Shown piece after piece: positions 25,622 through 34,790 of a stretch of 64,000 nucleotides of DNA (position 1 is the first letter of the stretch; each line of letters starts with the position of its first letter). The position numbers and the translations under genes are program-made. The notes under the pieces are model-generated. The model was not told the origin of the DNA and made no database searches. It saw only the letters and a list, made by a program, of their open reading frames with translations. The stretch is taken from contig NZ_PNEC01000042.1 of NCBI RefSeq assembly GCF_005886345.1, forward strand, positions 62,001-126,000. The letters run 5' to 3'. Source of the DNA: Pseudoalteromonas phenolica. GTDB taxonomy: Bacteria > Pseudomonadota > Gammaproteobacteria > Enterobacterales > Alteromonadaceae.

Positions 25622-27172
25622 ATGTTAAAACCCCATATTTTCTTCACCTTATTAATAACCTTTTGCTGTTTGTTATCCGCGCAAGTGCAAGCAAATTTTT
25701 GCACAGGGAAACTTTATGGCATTAATGCTGGACGAGGTGAGGTAGGTCTAATATTTGATGTGAATGAATACAGTGGCGACACCTTTATTCATTCTAAAGC
25801 AAAGTTTAGTTCTGCGGCTTTGGCTTATGCCAATGACTTAAACCGCTTGTACTATGTGAGTGCACCAAGGGCACATGAGTATAAACTTGATGTATCTGGC
25901 GTTGCTTTAAATAGTACAGAGCTTAAGTCACTGCCTATTTCAGCAAGCCGACATAAGTATACTCGCATTGCCTATGTTGATATGGATACAAAAGAACATA
26001 CTACGCTTGCTAAAAGTAAGCCTATGTACCGTCTGGCTTATAACGAAAATACGGGCCTGTTAGTTGGGTCGTATTTCGATAAATTATATAGCATTGATCC
26101 ACATACAGGTGCTACGACATTGCTTGGCACCCTCTCTGGTTACGGGCAAGACAGAGAGATGTGGCGTGGTGATTTGGCCTTTAACCAAGGGCAGTTATAT
26201 TTGATCTCTAACTCGGCCATTTTTACTGTGGACCTCGAAACTTTCGCATTAACTAAACTCGCCTCTCATTCTATTCCAACTTTAACAGGTGCGGTTTTTA
26301 ATGGCGAAGGTGCCTTGATCGTTAGCCGCGATAAAACCAATGATTATGGTAGCTTAAATAAAACAGACCTCTACCAAGTTCAACCATATACAGGTGAAGC
26401 ATGCGAAATGGCGACTCTTCCTGCGCAATTAAATGACTTAGCCATCGATAATACAAACTCTATAAGCTGCCCGGAGACTCCGCTTTGCCAACCTTTAACA
26501 CTACCTGAAATTTCATTGTCTGCCATTACGGCCTCAGTAAATGAAGGCGGTACACTAGAGTTTGAAATCTCCCTTGATAGAGCTTCAGGGCAAGATATAA
26601 AAGTAGATGTATCAACTACCCCTATCACAACTCCTAATAATGATTACACCTACCCAGATCAGACCATCACCATTGCTGCGGGTGAGGTGAGCTACCGTAT
26701 ACAGATCCCAACGATTGATAACACGGTATACGAGGGTAACAAGCTATTTACTTTACAAGTAACAGCTGCTGAGCATGCCAGTGGTAGCGCGCAACAAACA
26801 GCCACAATAATAGAAAATGATCCTAATACTGCTGAGCAATTACAAAATGCCGCTAAATATGGTCAGGTAAACTGGGAGGGCTCAGATGGTTGTTGTCATG
26901 GTCAGCGTATCAGAGGAATTAAAGGTCACTTCCCAAATGCCCCTGCAGGCACAGTAGTTAACTTTTATATCAGTAGCCAAAAAATAGCGACCAAAACCTT
27001 ATCTGGTAACTTTGCTTATGCCGGCGATAGTCAGAGTACTTGGTGGATGAACAACGGCACTGTGGCATGGGCAACGCTCACTTACAATGGTGTCACAGTG
27101 AATGTGCATACAGGTCATAAATCGCAGATTCACAATCACCATAATGTCAACTGCGCAAATGGTTGCTGGTAG
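25622..27172 (+). CDS. secreted protein with Calx-beta domain and Cys/His-rich C-terminus
   Basis: A 516-residue exported protein with a signal peptide ending near VQAN and an AGAGG ribosome site. Residues about 30-280 look like a beta-propeller (repeats such as GLLVGSYFDKLYSIDPHTG and GQLYLISNSAIFTVD). Residues about 300-400 are a Calx-beta domain (ASVNEGGTLEFEISLDRASG ... TIAAGEVSYRIQIPTIDN). The last 100 residues are different: DGCCHGQRIRGIKGHFPNAP, a beta-rich middle, and the end VHTGHKSQIHNHHNVN then CANGCW. The clustered Cys and His pairs suggest a disulfide-rich or metal-binding domain at the very C-terminus. I know no family for it. Probably periplasmic or secreted; role unknown. Confidence 0.72.
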   Translation: MLKPHIFFTLLITFCCLLSAQVQANFCTGKLYGINAGRGEVGLIFDVNEYSGDTFIHSKAKFSSAALAYANDLNRLYYVSAPRAHEYKLDVSGVALNSTELKSLPISASRHKYTRIAYVDMDTKEHTTLAKSKPMYRLAYNENTGLLVGSYFDKLYSIDPHTGATTLLGTLSGYGQDREMWRGDLAFNQGQLYLISNSAIFTVDLETFALTKLASHSIPTLTGAVFNGEGALIVSRDKTNDYGSLNKTDLYQVQPYTGEACEMATLPAQLNDLAIDNTNSISCPETPLCQPLTLPEISLSAITASVNEGGTLEFEISLDRASGQDIKVDVSTTPITTPNNDYTYPDQTITIAAGEVSYRIQIPTIDNTVYEGNKLFTLQVTAAEHASGSAQQTATIIENDPNTAEQLQNAAKYGQVNWEGSDGCCHGQRIRGIKGHFPNAPAGTVVNFYISSQKIATKTLSGNFAYAGDSQSTWWMNNGTVAWATLTYNGVTVNVHTGHKSQIHNHHNVNCANGCW

Positions 27173-27212
27173 GCAGCAAAGTACTTACCGCCCCCACAAG
27201 TAGTGCAAAAGC

Positions 27213-27242
27213 AAAATGGCTTCAGGGAGAAGCCATTTTTTT
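27213..27242 (+). terminator. terminator after the Calx-beta gene
   Basis: Perfect 11-bp stem AAAATGGCTTC / GAAGCCATTTT with AGGGA loop, followed by T's. Confidence 0.9.
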
Positions 27243-27411
27243 GTTCTGAGATATTTTTATATTTATGTTTCAAGCAAGTCTCATTACTACTTACAAGGCT
27301 TGATAAAAATAAAGTGTGAATAAACTATTTAATCGTTAGTTATAGCTGCAGAGTTTAGCCATCTTATGCCTTATCATTAGCCAAACTAGTCATAAGTTGC
27401 TTTGAAATACC

Positions 27412-30138
27412 TTATTGCCCAGTCACCGCCTTTTGGAAGAACTTTTGACGCTGTAACAACCAAGGGTTTTGCTCTATTGTTTTAATGCTTTGAGCATGGC
27501 GTTCAATTTTCTGATTTAACTGCCTGACCGTCTGATTAAATAACATAATTGATGATGGACCGCCTAGTTGAGCTATCTCATCTTCTGTGAAACTTCTGCC
27601 AGCAAATAGCATGGCATTTAGGTAACCAGGTTCAGATTCAAAAGTATCATCCGTCAACAATAATAATTTCTCAGATAACGCCCACCTATCATTTATTTCA
27701 CCTTCGTCTTTTTCACCTACCAGTTCACCATTAATAAATATTTTTAATGCCCCCTGCTCTGGCGCGGCATAGAATACGAAGGCGACACGATACCAGGTAT
27801 TTGCTTGTAATGAGCCAAAGTAACCACTATCTGTCGTAGTGATCCCCACCCCATTAAACTCTCTGTCTACATACAAGTCTGCGTCATCTGTATTTTCAAC
27901 ATTGGTCTGTAACAGTGCTCTGAATTGATCTGTACTAGACTCTGGCCATAACAAATCCATCACAAGCGTATAATCACTGACTTTACCCTGTTCTAAAAAG
28001 TCACCATTAGCTGGGACATTGTGTGACAGTAATAAGCCTTCTGTCGGACTGTGACGAGAAAAGGCCAACACTCTGCTATCTTCCCCATTTATCAATGGAA
28101 TTGACAGTGCAGACGCCAATTCAAACTGGCTGTCTTCTAACCACCACTGCGAACTTTGAGGATCGAAGAAACTTAACTCACTAGGCCCGCTATTCGCTGT
28201 TAGTGGTTGCTGTTCATCATCAAAGTTCCAGATAGAAACATGCTCATCAGGCGTACAGGCAGTTAAGGTTGTATCTGAGTCAATATGCAAACATTGACTC
28301 GTACGGTGGCGACCATATTGATCTAGACTCCACCATGACTCACTCAGAGCAGTGAGCTCATTGAACGTCACCGATTCAAAAAATAACTCAGGGTTAAAGG
28401 CTGCGCCTTTTTGTAATGCCACCGTGTAGTTTTGAGTATCAATTATCTCGGATTCATCTGCTTTGCTGAACAGCCAAGTTGGTTGAGCTTGCAGCATCTG
28501 TTTTAGTCCAGCACCAGAGACATCTACTGAATAGAGCGCATTGAATCCAGGTGTATCTGAAGGCTGTCTTTCAACATAATAAGTTTCATGTAGTTTTTCT
28601 TGAGTGATTTTCCCAGGTGTCCAACGATTTTGTACTTGGATAGGGTCAAATAAAGTAGCATCGACTTGGTGGGTATGTGACACAGCCTGACCTAAAAGTG
28701 CCGCAATTTGAGACTCGGTTGGAAAATTCTCAGAGAAGGCTATTGCGGTGTTGGCATCTGGCGCATATCGCCCCATAATTTCATCAATGGTTGAAGCCAT
28801 TTGTGGCTCAACATAGTTCAATGAGGTAGAAGGTATCGTTTTATATTCGTAGTCTATCAGCGCCTTACTTTTTGCATCAAAATTCAAAGTTAAATCTGTT
28901 AGGCCCTGAGCAAAAAAGTTTGGCTGGATCACTAAAGCTCCATTCTCAACTTGCTCTATTCTTTCACCACCATGGGTATGACCGCCAAGAACAAGATCAA
29001 TGCCTTCGACGTTTTCAGCAACTCGATTATCTCCACCGTAGCCAAGGTGGCTCAGCATAACCAAGTAGTCAACATCGTCGCGATATGTGTCAACCAAACT
29101 CTGTGCGACAGCATTCCAATCCCAATTCATTTTAAAATTAGGAATAAAATCAGGAATAGGCGCGGTTTCAACAGGCTGATCTAATTCGTTCCATGGCACC
29201 GAGGTCATGCCAAAGAAACCAACTTTTACGCATCCAACTTGAACTGCGGCAAAATCGACAGCTGCAAAGCCGTTTTCATCGTTACCCACATACTGGGTAT
29301 TACTTGCTAGCACAACCGCATTATCATCACTGGCATAATCTAATAATTGGCTAGGACCCCAAGCATAATCATGGTTGCCAACAACCCTGACATCAAACTG
29401 CATACCTTTAATCGCTTCAACTGTCGCTAGCCCTTGCGAAGTTTGCTCAGCCACAGTGCCTTTCTCATAATCATCACCGCCATTGGTGAATAAGGTGTAG
29501 ACTTGTTCTTGTTTAACTTGTTGGTAATAGCCTTTGATCTTACTAAAAAGTTGTTCTTTATAACCAAAGCGAGAGTGAAGATCTGCCACATGCACAAATC
29601 TCACGGCTTGCTCAGTCGCGCTATCAAGACACGCTGGACCAATAGACTTAGTCACTTCAATAGTTTGTTTTTCTTTATAAAGGACCGCATATTCGCCTAG
29701 CTCAAGTACATCAGCACTAATTTGTGTGTCGCTTAACTGTGACTCTACGGGCAGCCAAACACCTCCTTGTTTACGAACAATCAAAAGCTGACCATTGTTG
29801 AATTGTGTGGTGTCTAAAAAGAACGTAATACGCGCTGTTAGGGATAGTGTGACTGACTCTGGGGTGAGCTGATAAATATTTGATACAACGCCTTGGCTTT
29901 CGTCTTCAGTGCTCGGCGGTAAGGTCAACACTTGCAATGTAAACGCACTCTCAACACTGCCAGAAGACAGCACTACTTCAAACTTGCCATTGTCTGCTTT
30001 ACCAGAAAAACTGGTTTCCACATCTATTGGCACACCACCTTCTAAAGTTGGTGCAAATACTTTTTCTGTTTCACCTGAGCCACAGCCTAAGGCTATACTT
30101 ACCAAAAATGAGACGAATAAAAAGCGTATAGAATTCAC
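27412..30138 (-). CDS. lipoprotein 5'-nucleotidase-like metallophosphatase with LamG domain
   Basis: A 908-residue surface or periplasmic lipoprotein (lipobox ALGC). After an N-terminal beta region of about 170 residues comes a calcineurin-like phosphoesterase domain with all the metal motifs: HVADLHSRF, NGGDDYE, VVGNHDYAWG, SHLGYGGDN and GGHTHGGE. The 5'-nucleotidase C-terminal domain follows (about 480-620). Then comes a concanavalin/LamG-like domain of about 170 residues (TLVMDLLWPE, ANTWYRVAFVFYA, LKIFINGELVGEK). A nucleotide or sugar-nucleotide diesterase/phosphatase activity is expected. The fusion to a LamG-type carbohydrate-binding module is not the usual UshA layout and suggests attachment to a polysaccharide. 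Its stop is 30 kb-side monocistronic; a hairpin (30262-30304) separates it from bcsG. Confidence 0.85.
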   Translation of the reverse strand: MNSIRFLFVSFLVSIALGCGSGETEKVFAPTLEGGVPIDVETSFSGKADNGKFEVVLSSGSVESAFTLQVLTLPPSTEDESQGVVSNIYQLTPESVTLSLTARITFFLDTTQFNNGQLLIVRKQGGVWLPVESQLSDTQISADVLELGEYAVLYKEKQTIEVTKSIGPACLDSATEQAVRFVHVADLHSRFGYKEQLFSKIKGYYQQVKQEQVYTLFTNGGDDYEKGTVAEQTSQGLATVEAIKGMQFDVRVVGNHDYAWGPSQLLDYASDDNAVVLASNTQYVGNDENGFAAVDFAAVQVGCVKVGFFGMTSVPWNELDQPVETAPIPDFIPNFKMNWDWNAVAQSLVDTYRDDVDYLVMLSHLGYGGDNRVAENVEGIDLVLGGHTHGGERIEQVENGALVIQPNFFAQGLTDLTLNFDAKSKALIDYEYKTIPSTSLNYVEPQMASTIDEIMGRYAPDANTAIAFSENFPTESQIAALLGQAVSHTHQVDATLFDPIQVQNRWTPGKITQEKLHETYYVERQPSDTPGFNALYSVDVSGAGLKQMLQAQPTWLFSKADESEIIDTQNYTVALQKGAAFNPELFFESVTFNELTALSESWWSLDQYGRHRTSQCLHIDSDTTLTACTPDEHVSIWNFDDEQQPLTANSGPSELSFFDPQSSQWWLEDSQFELASALSIPLINGEDSRVLAFSRHSPTEGLLLSHNVPANGDFLEQGKVSDYTLVMDLLWPESSTDQFRALLQTNVENTDDADLYVDREFNGVGITTTDSGYFGSLQANTWYRVAFVFYAAPEQGALKIFINGELVGEKDEGEINDRWALSEKLLLLTDDTFESEPGYLNAMLFAGRSFTEDEIAQLGGPSSIMLFNQTVRQLNQKIERHAQSIKTIEQNPWLLQRQKFFQKAVTGQ

Positions 30139-30261
30139 AGTTCACCAACTTAATACTTATAAATAAAAAGAAAAATATAGAATGATACTTTTCATTCTAT
30201 TAACCAAGTTTCATTTATACATCATTACAATAATGCGCCTACATATCATCAAGGTAATACC

Positions 30262-30304
30262 AACAGAGGCAAACTCAGTGTAATCTTGAATGTGCCTCTG
30301 TTTA
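30262..30304. terminator. hairpin downstream of bcsG
   Basis: AACAGAGGCA (30262-30271) pairs with TGCCTCTGTT near 30293-30302, with a loop of about 21 nt. It lies 10 bp after the bcsG stop on the minus strand. No strong T run, so termination is probable, not certain. Confidence 0.5.
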
Positions 30305-30313
30305 AAATGAAAG

Positions 30314-31939
30314 CTATTGCGGATACTTTGTCCACATGCCGTTATCTAATTGGATATAAGGCTGATCAGAATAGAGTATCATTTTCGAGTTTTCATTTTC
30401 TGCCACCATTGCTGATGTCGGTAAGTTTGATAACAAGCTTCTAATATTGATAGTCGCTTGATCAAACGGATTATCTTCGATTGTTCTTGCGATAAATTCT
30501 GAAATAGCAAAATAACTCAGCGGCTCATCATACTTAATCGGGTTACTGCCTGACTCTTTATTTGGGCTGATAAACTTAATGCCTACAGGAACATTGACGA
30601 TAGACGGCGTAGGAATTTCTCTTAAGCCCGAGAACTGCATTTGATCGCCCTTAAGTGCTGCACCATGCTCTGGTACCATGACAACTAAGTAGTTTCGACC
30701 CGTATTTGTTAATGTCTGAAAGAATCCATCAATATCGTTTAATAAAGCTTGTGCTCTTGCTCTATAATTATCGATTGAATTAAAGCGATTGGCTTGCCCT
30801 GCCATAATGTTTCCATCATGTAGGCTAATGCTATTAAAATAGAGTGCATGGCGCTCTTGGGCACTTTGCTCTCTATTATCAAGCCATTTGCTAAGCACTT
30901 GTTTATCGCTATAAATTGGCGAGCCATCGAATGATCGTTGAATAATATTAATGTCATCAAGAGGCTGTAGCGGAGCACTGATCCCACCTTCAGTCTTAAT
31001 TAACTGTAAAAAACTATCGAAAAAACCATTGTGGTTCATGGCTAAGTCGGTTTGAAAACCTAATTGCTCTAACTGTGCGAATAAGTTGCACTCTTCTCGT
31101 TTATTACCGTATAAGCCATTATGCGGCCTTTGCCCACAACTGGAATTTAAAAGACGGGTTGCGGCTGGGCCTGAATAAGACGTCGCAGAATTAAAGTTTT
31201 CGAAAATAACATCAAACTGGCTTAATAAAGGATGATTCTCCATACCAATATGGCGTAAATCGCCCCACCCCAAAGAGCAGATATTTAAAATAACCACATC
31301 AAAGTTAGAGCCAATAAATTGATTCGGAAACTCTGTAACTAGGCTTTGTTGCTGTGCATAGAATTGTGTCATCGCACTTGCAGGATCTGTTACTGGACTC
31401 GTTAAGTTAGTAGGCGCATCCGGTATTGCTTGTTTTACTACTCGAGTCGGAGCGGCTTGAATATTTTGTTGATTGTTTAGTGACGCAGCCCCCGTCACTC
31501 CAACAACGAAGAAGGCTAAGATGTTTACACCCGTGAACCTGATCCACTGATTGAAATACAAATAAGTAACCAAAGTAACCAGCATGAGTGCCGTACCTTG
31601 TAATGAAACAACTCGCATTATCAATTCTAGTAAATAAGCAGGGCTAAAGGACATCAACAGATCATTGTTACTCATCAACAAAGATAATGGCGGTAAATAA
31701 GAGTCATGATGTAAAAGCATCATAGCCAGCACAATACCAACAATGTGCTTGAGTTTATGCAGTAAACCACTTCCTAACGGAAAAACCAAAAATGCAATTA
31801 AGGCAAGGTTTTCTAATACATGTATTTCAATATAAGAAAAGTAAAACAAGCCAAACTTGAATAAGAAATAAACATTCCATAAACCCAAAGGCTCCCATTT
31901 AACTTTTGACAATAGGGGTGACGTACTTTCTTGGGACAT
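30314..31939 (-). CDS. bcsG: cellulose phosphoethanolamine transferase BcsG
   Basis: A 541-residue inner membrane enzyme: several N-terminal membrane helices (to about residue 150), then a periplasmic alkaline-phosphatase-fold domain. It carries the motifs VVILNICSLGWGDL (with the conserved Cys) and SYSGPAATRLL (with the nucleophile Ser), and ends with MVPEHGAALKGD. In Enterobacteriaceae BcsG transfers phosphoethanolamine from phosphatidylethanolamine to glucose units of nascent cellulose. Its presence implies that the cellulose made here is modified. It is the third gene of the bcsEFG operon, its start lying 3 bp after the bcsF stop. Confidence 0.93.
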   Translation of the reverse strand: MSQESTSPLLSKVKWEPLGLWNVYFLFKFGLFYFSYIEIHVLENLALIAFLVFPLGSGLLHKLKHIVGIVLAMMLLHHDSYLPPLSLLMSNNDLLMSFSPAYLLELIMRVVSLQGTALMLVTLVTYLYFNQWIRFTGVNILAFFVVGVTGAASLNNQQNIQAAPTRVVKQAIPDAPTNLTSPVTDPASAMTQFYAQQQSLVTEFPNQFIGSNFDVVILNICSLGWGDLRHIGMENHPLLSQFDVIFENFNSATSYSGPAATRLLNSSCGQRPHNGLYGNKREECNLFAQLEQLGFQTDLAMNHNGFFDSFLQLIKTEGGISAPLQPLDDINIIQRSFDGSPIYSDKQVLSKWLDNREQSAQERHALYFNSISLHDGNIMAGQANRFNSIDNYRARAQALLNDIDGFFQTLTNTGRNYLVVMVPEHGAALKGDQMQFSGLREIPTPSIVNVPVGIKFISPNKESGSNPIKYDEPLSYFAISEFIARTIEDNPFDQATINIRSLLSNLPTSAMVAENENSKMILYSDQPYIQLDNGMWTKYPQ

Positions 31940-31942
31940 GGA

Positions 31943-32113
31943 TTACTTCTCTTTCTTCTTAACTGTTGGGGTATAAACTTCAAGCACTCGATGACGGAAT
32001 CGCCACTTGTTATAGATAGGAGCGACCAGCTTGATCATATCTTTTATAAAGACACCCAGCGCAATACCGATCAATAAAACGATAATAAGCGTGGTGATAG
32101 TATTCTCATTCAT
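31943..32113 (-). CDS. bcsF: small membrane protein BcsF
   Basis: A 56-residue gene between bcsE and bcsG. It has one membrane helix (TLIIVLLIGIALGVFI) at the N-terminus, then a basic cytoplasmic tail (KWRFRHRVLEVYTP) ending in KKKEK. ATG 32111-32113 overlaps the bcsE stop in the string ATGAATGA. Size, topology, gene order and the conserved basic tail fit BcsF, which in E. coli helps link BcsG to BcsE at the membrane. Confidence 0.88.
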   Translation of the reverse strand: MNENTITTLIIVLLIGIALGVFIKDMIKLVAPIYNKWRFRHRVLEVYTPTVKKKEK

Positions 32114-33710
32114 GTTCGTTTTTAACTTTTAAAGAAATGGGAGTCGCATTTTTGCGATTAAAGTCACTAAATTCTTGTTTTGAATTTTCTGTTGAACTAG
32201 CCTGGCTTTGATTTAAATCTGCAACATTAGATGACTCTATTTGACTAGAATAATCTTGCACATCGCCATTCATTGCAGCTTTGCGTATAACCCGGCATTG
32301 TTCTTCAATACTAAGCTCTGTTGAGAAAACATCATGGAATAAAAAGAACTCGCCTAAAGACAATCTAAATAGTCTAGATAAGGCCAAATCTACATCATTT
32401 TCGCGGCAGGCATTCAGATAGATATAAATATGCTTTTCAGTAGCAGTGAAAATATCACCACTGCGTTTTACATTAAACAAAGACACCACATCACCCGCAT
32501 CCAACCCTTTTTGTAATGTGAGTACCACCATCACGCCACTGACTCCGGTATTCACCGCAGTTTCTCTGTGCCTGAATACTTCATCAATAAAACTAAATAC
32601 TGATAAATAGCCTTTTTCTGAAGAACCTTGAGAGTATGATAGAACCTCTGCAAAGCTTGGTGGTAATGGCCTAGAAAATTTATAACCTTGAATTGCTTGA
32701 ATTTGTGACATTAATCGTGAGATATCTGTCGAACTATGCAAAATTAAATTCACACCTACGGTTAAAAACAGACATTCATCTTTATGTCTAATGACCCCAT
32801 CGGTATTTTTAAGCACAATTTTAAGCCAGTTACCATTCGACTTTCTCAGTTGAAAGCACTGCTCAGCAAGTACATTTTGGTCCGTTTTCTTATTAATATT
32901 GAAAACAATAGTTGCTGCTTTTTTCTCTTGCACAGCAACAAATAACGCTTCATTTGATTCAAATACCTGATAGGTAGGTGGTAACTTAGTATCACTAGGC
33001 ACGATGGCCTGAGTAAGCAATACTTCATTTTGATCAGCAAATTGTTGAAAGTGGCCAGAGTCCAGCTTTTCGTACACTTTAAGTGTAAGTGGCGTATGGG
33101 AGGTAACTTGGCAAGATACTTCTGTAAGATAACCTGTTTCATGTCGCCAAAAATCAAAAAATAAGGTTTGACTTGCCGCTTCTGTTGCAACCGTTACAAG
33201 CCCAGCTATGACTTGATTGAATCGACGCAGTTTATCAAATAGCGTTAAAGCCAAATCACCCGTTAACACCCAAAGTATCGTGGATTTCATTTCCCGAGCA
33301 AACTCATCAGCTTGCTGCATCATAATTTTAACAGTATCTAAACTGATAGGCTTCAATAGCTCTTCATCTAAGTGAATGATGATATGACTATTCTTAGATT
33401 GGGGGTAAAATTTAATTTCGTTTAGTAATTGTTCAAAGCCATTTTTTCTCAAAAAATAAGTTCGATTAATGCGAAATGGATAACAGTTTTTTTCTAAGTC
33501 AGACCACTGCCAATTGAATAGCAAGGGTAAATCTTTTGTATAAAACCGTTCAACATCTTCAGAGATTAAAAAGTTATTAACATTTTTACTAATGCTTGAT
33601 AAACCATATTCTACTCCTTGCTCTACGCTTCCAGCCAGTACAACATAGCTTGATGAATCGACCAAGGAGAATGATTTTCCACCTAGGCCATTTATTGCCA
33701 ATCCCCGCAT
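32106..33710 (-). CDS. bcsE: c-di-GMP-binding cellulose regulator BcsE
   Basis: A 534-residue cytoplasmic protein. The C-terminal GIL domain has an RxGD c-di-GMP I-site: Arg416-Ser-Gly-Asp419 in FNVKRSGDIF, at almost the same position as in E. coli (415-418). A degenerate REC/REC*-like region precedes it. BcsE raises cellulose synthesis by binding c-di-GMP and scaffolding BcsF/BcsG and BcsR/BcsQ. It heads the bcsEFG operon and is divergent from bcsRQABZC. Identity is from the family pattern and context; overall similarity to E. coli appears low. ATG 33710 has no clear ribosome site upstream. The C-terminal 70 residues are polar and probably disordered. Confidence 0.88.
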   Translation of the reverse strand: MRGLAINGLGGKSFSLVDSSSYVVLAGSVEQGVEYGLSSISKNVNNFLISEDVERFYTKDLPLLFNWQWSDLEKNCYPFRINRTYFLRKNGFEQLLNEIKFYPQSKNSHIIIHLDEELLKPISLDTVKIMMQQADEFAREMKSTILWVLTGDLALTLFDKLRRFNQVIAGLVTVATEAASQTLFFDFWRHETGYLTEVSCQVTSHTPLTLKVYEKLDSGHFQQFADQNEVLLTQAIVPSDTKLPPTYQVFESNEALFVAVQEKKAATIVFNINKKTDQNVLAEQCFQLRKSNGNWLKIVLKNTDGVIRHKDECLFLTVGVNLILHSSTDISRLMSQIQAIQGYKFSRPLPPSFAEVLSYSQGSSEKGYLSVFSFIDEVFRHRETAVNTGVSGVMVVLTLQKGLDAGDVVSLFNVKRSGDIFTATEKHIYIYLNACRENDVDLALSRLFRLSLGEFFLFHDVFSTELSIEEQCRVIRKAAMNGDVQDYSSQIESSNVADLNQSQASSTENSKQEFSDFNRKNATPISLKVKNEHE

Positions 33711-33774
33711 AATTATATTTTGTATCTAAAATAACAACTAAATTCAGAATAACATAAAACATAGTACTTTTTCA

Positions 33775-33804
33775 TTGTTAATTTAATGAAATATTTAGTA
33801 TACT
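33775..33804 (+). promoter_or_regulatory. candidate sigma-70 promoter of the bcsRQABZC operon
   Basis: TTGTTA (33775-33780), 18-bp AT-rich spacer, TATACT (33799-33804), about 75 bases before bcsR. Predicted by eye; the divergent bcsE promoter must lie in the same 170-bp interval. Confidence 0.4.
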
Positions 33805-33879
33805 TTGCGCGCTTTTTAGGGACATAAAAACAACGCCCTTAATATTATCAATAATTTAATTCTGTAGTAGAGGTGTAGA

Positions 33880-34086
33880 ATTAAAGATTTAAAAAATGTA
33901 TCCAATGGCTATAACAGACATGATATTTCTAAGCTAACTCAAAAAGTCGACTTATCTATTAATGACTATGTTGAGATAAATGAAAAAACTCAAATAAAAG
34001 ACATAATAAATAAATACGCGCTTTTTTCTGAAATAGAATTAGCTGTTGCAAACAATACTCAACTGAAAAACTTGAAATCATCTTGA
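33880..34086 (+). CDS. bcsR: BcsR-like protein with probable ATT start
   Basis: A 68-residue frame directly before bcsQ. From residue 14 it reads RHDISKLTQKV then DYVEINEKTQIKDI then ALFSE, which follows the E. coli BcsR pattern of NDI-x2-L...DYADI...PLLAE. BcsR partners with BcsQ and BcsE in control of the synthase. The frame has no ATG, GTG or TTG before the conserved part; the last upstream stop is at 33868-33870. The only start-like codon is ATT 33880-33882, preceded at 6 bases by AGAGG. The stop TGA (34084-34086) overlaps the TTG start of bcsQ. Alternative explanations are a sequencing error or a frameshift, but the SD and the coupling fit an ATT start. Confidence 0.75.
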   Translation: MKDLKNVSNGYNRHDISKLTQKVDLSINDYVEINEKTQIKDIINKYALFSEIELAVANNTQLKNLKSS

Positions 34087-34790
34087 AACGTATATTTTTC
34101 TCTGGCCTCAAAGGTGGGGTTGGTAACACCACATTACTTGCAAATTTAGCCTGTGCACTTGTTCAAGCAGGAGAGCGTGTAACTTGTATTGACCTTGACT
34201 CTAAAAATGAACTTAGGTTGCACTTTGCACACCAATGGGATGACTTGTGTGGTTGGTCAACACTTGAAAATAACACTCTAGAGAAAGTCGCTTTTGCCGA
34301 CCCTGATGGTGTTAAATTTATTCCTCATGGCTATAAAGCCTCCACTTTGTCAGAGAAAAAACAGTTAGTCTCTTTTTCACAAAATCTAATTTTAGATGAA
34401 AATGAATGGCTACTTTTCGATGTGCCAAATTATGCCAATGCACGTTCTTTAGGTTTAAAAGATGATGACTTTTTTATTCGTACTGTAAACTGTGATGTAA
34501 GCTGTCATAGCATCATCAATCAAAGAAAATTGATGCATAATAACGATGATGAATACTTCTTAATTAATCGTTTTAATAGTGCCGTTGATATTGAAGTTGA
34601 GATTGCTAGGTTATGGCGACAGCAATTGCCCCATATGCTACCTGTCTTTATTCATCAAGATGAAGTGCTGAAAGAAGCTTTGGCTTTTAAGAATGTCGGT
34701 TACAATTGTGCGCCTTTCAGTGTGATTAAAGATGACTTTCAAGCACTCATTAGTTGGCTGAAATTACATTTTAGTAAGGTAGCTGAGTGA
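34083..34790 (+). CDS. bcsQ: cellulose synthase assembly ATPase BcsQ
   Basis: A 235-residue MinD/ParA-like ATPase (SIMIBI class). The deviant Walker A is at residues 9-17 (LKGGVGNTT), with the signature TCIDLDSKNELR following. BcsQ forms a complex with BcsR and BcsE at the cell pole and is needed for cellulose production in Enterobacteriaceae. It begins at TTG 34083 (no ATG in the conserved N-terminus) and shares 4 bases with the end of bcsR; its stop overlaps the GTG start of bcsA. Both junctions indicate coupled translation. Confidence 0.9.
   Translation: MKRIFFSGLKGGVGNTTLLANLACALVQAGERVTCIDLDSKNELRLHFAHQWDDLCGWSTLENNTLEKVAFADPDGVKFIPHGYKASTLSEKKQLVSFSQNLILDENEWLLFDVPNYANARSLGLKDDDFFIRTVNCDVSCHSIINQRKLMHNNDDEYFLINRFNSAVDIEVEIARLWRQQLPHMLPVFIHQDEVLKEALAFKNVGYNCAPFSVIKDDFQALISWLKLHFSKVAE

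Noticed and set aside
25498..25725. Short frame overlapping the start of the Calx-beta gene
   Set aside because: It has no ribosome site and overlaps, in another frame, a good signal peptide with AGAGG upstream at 25622.
33896..33937. ATG-started frame at 33896 before bcsQ
   Set aside because: It stops after 13 codons and is out of frame with the BcsR-like sequence, so it does not supply a start for bcsR.
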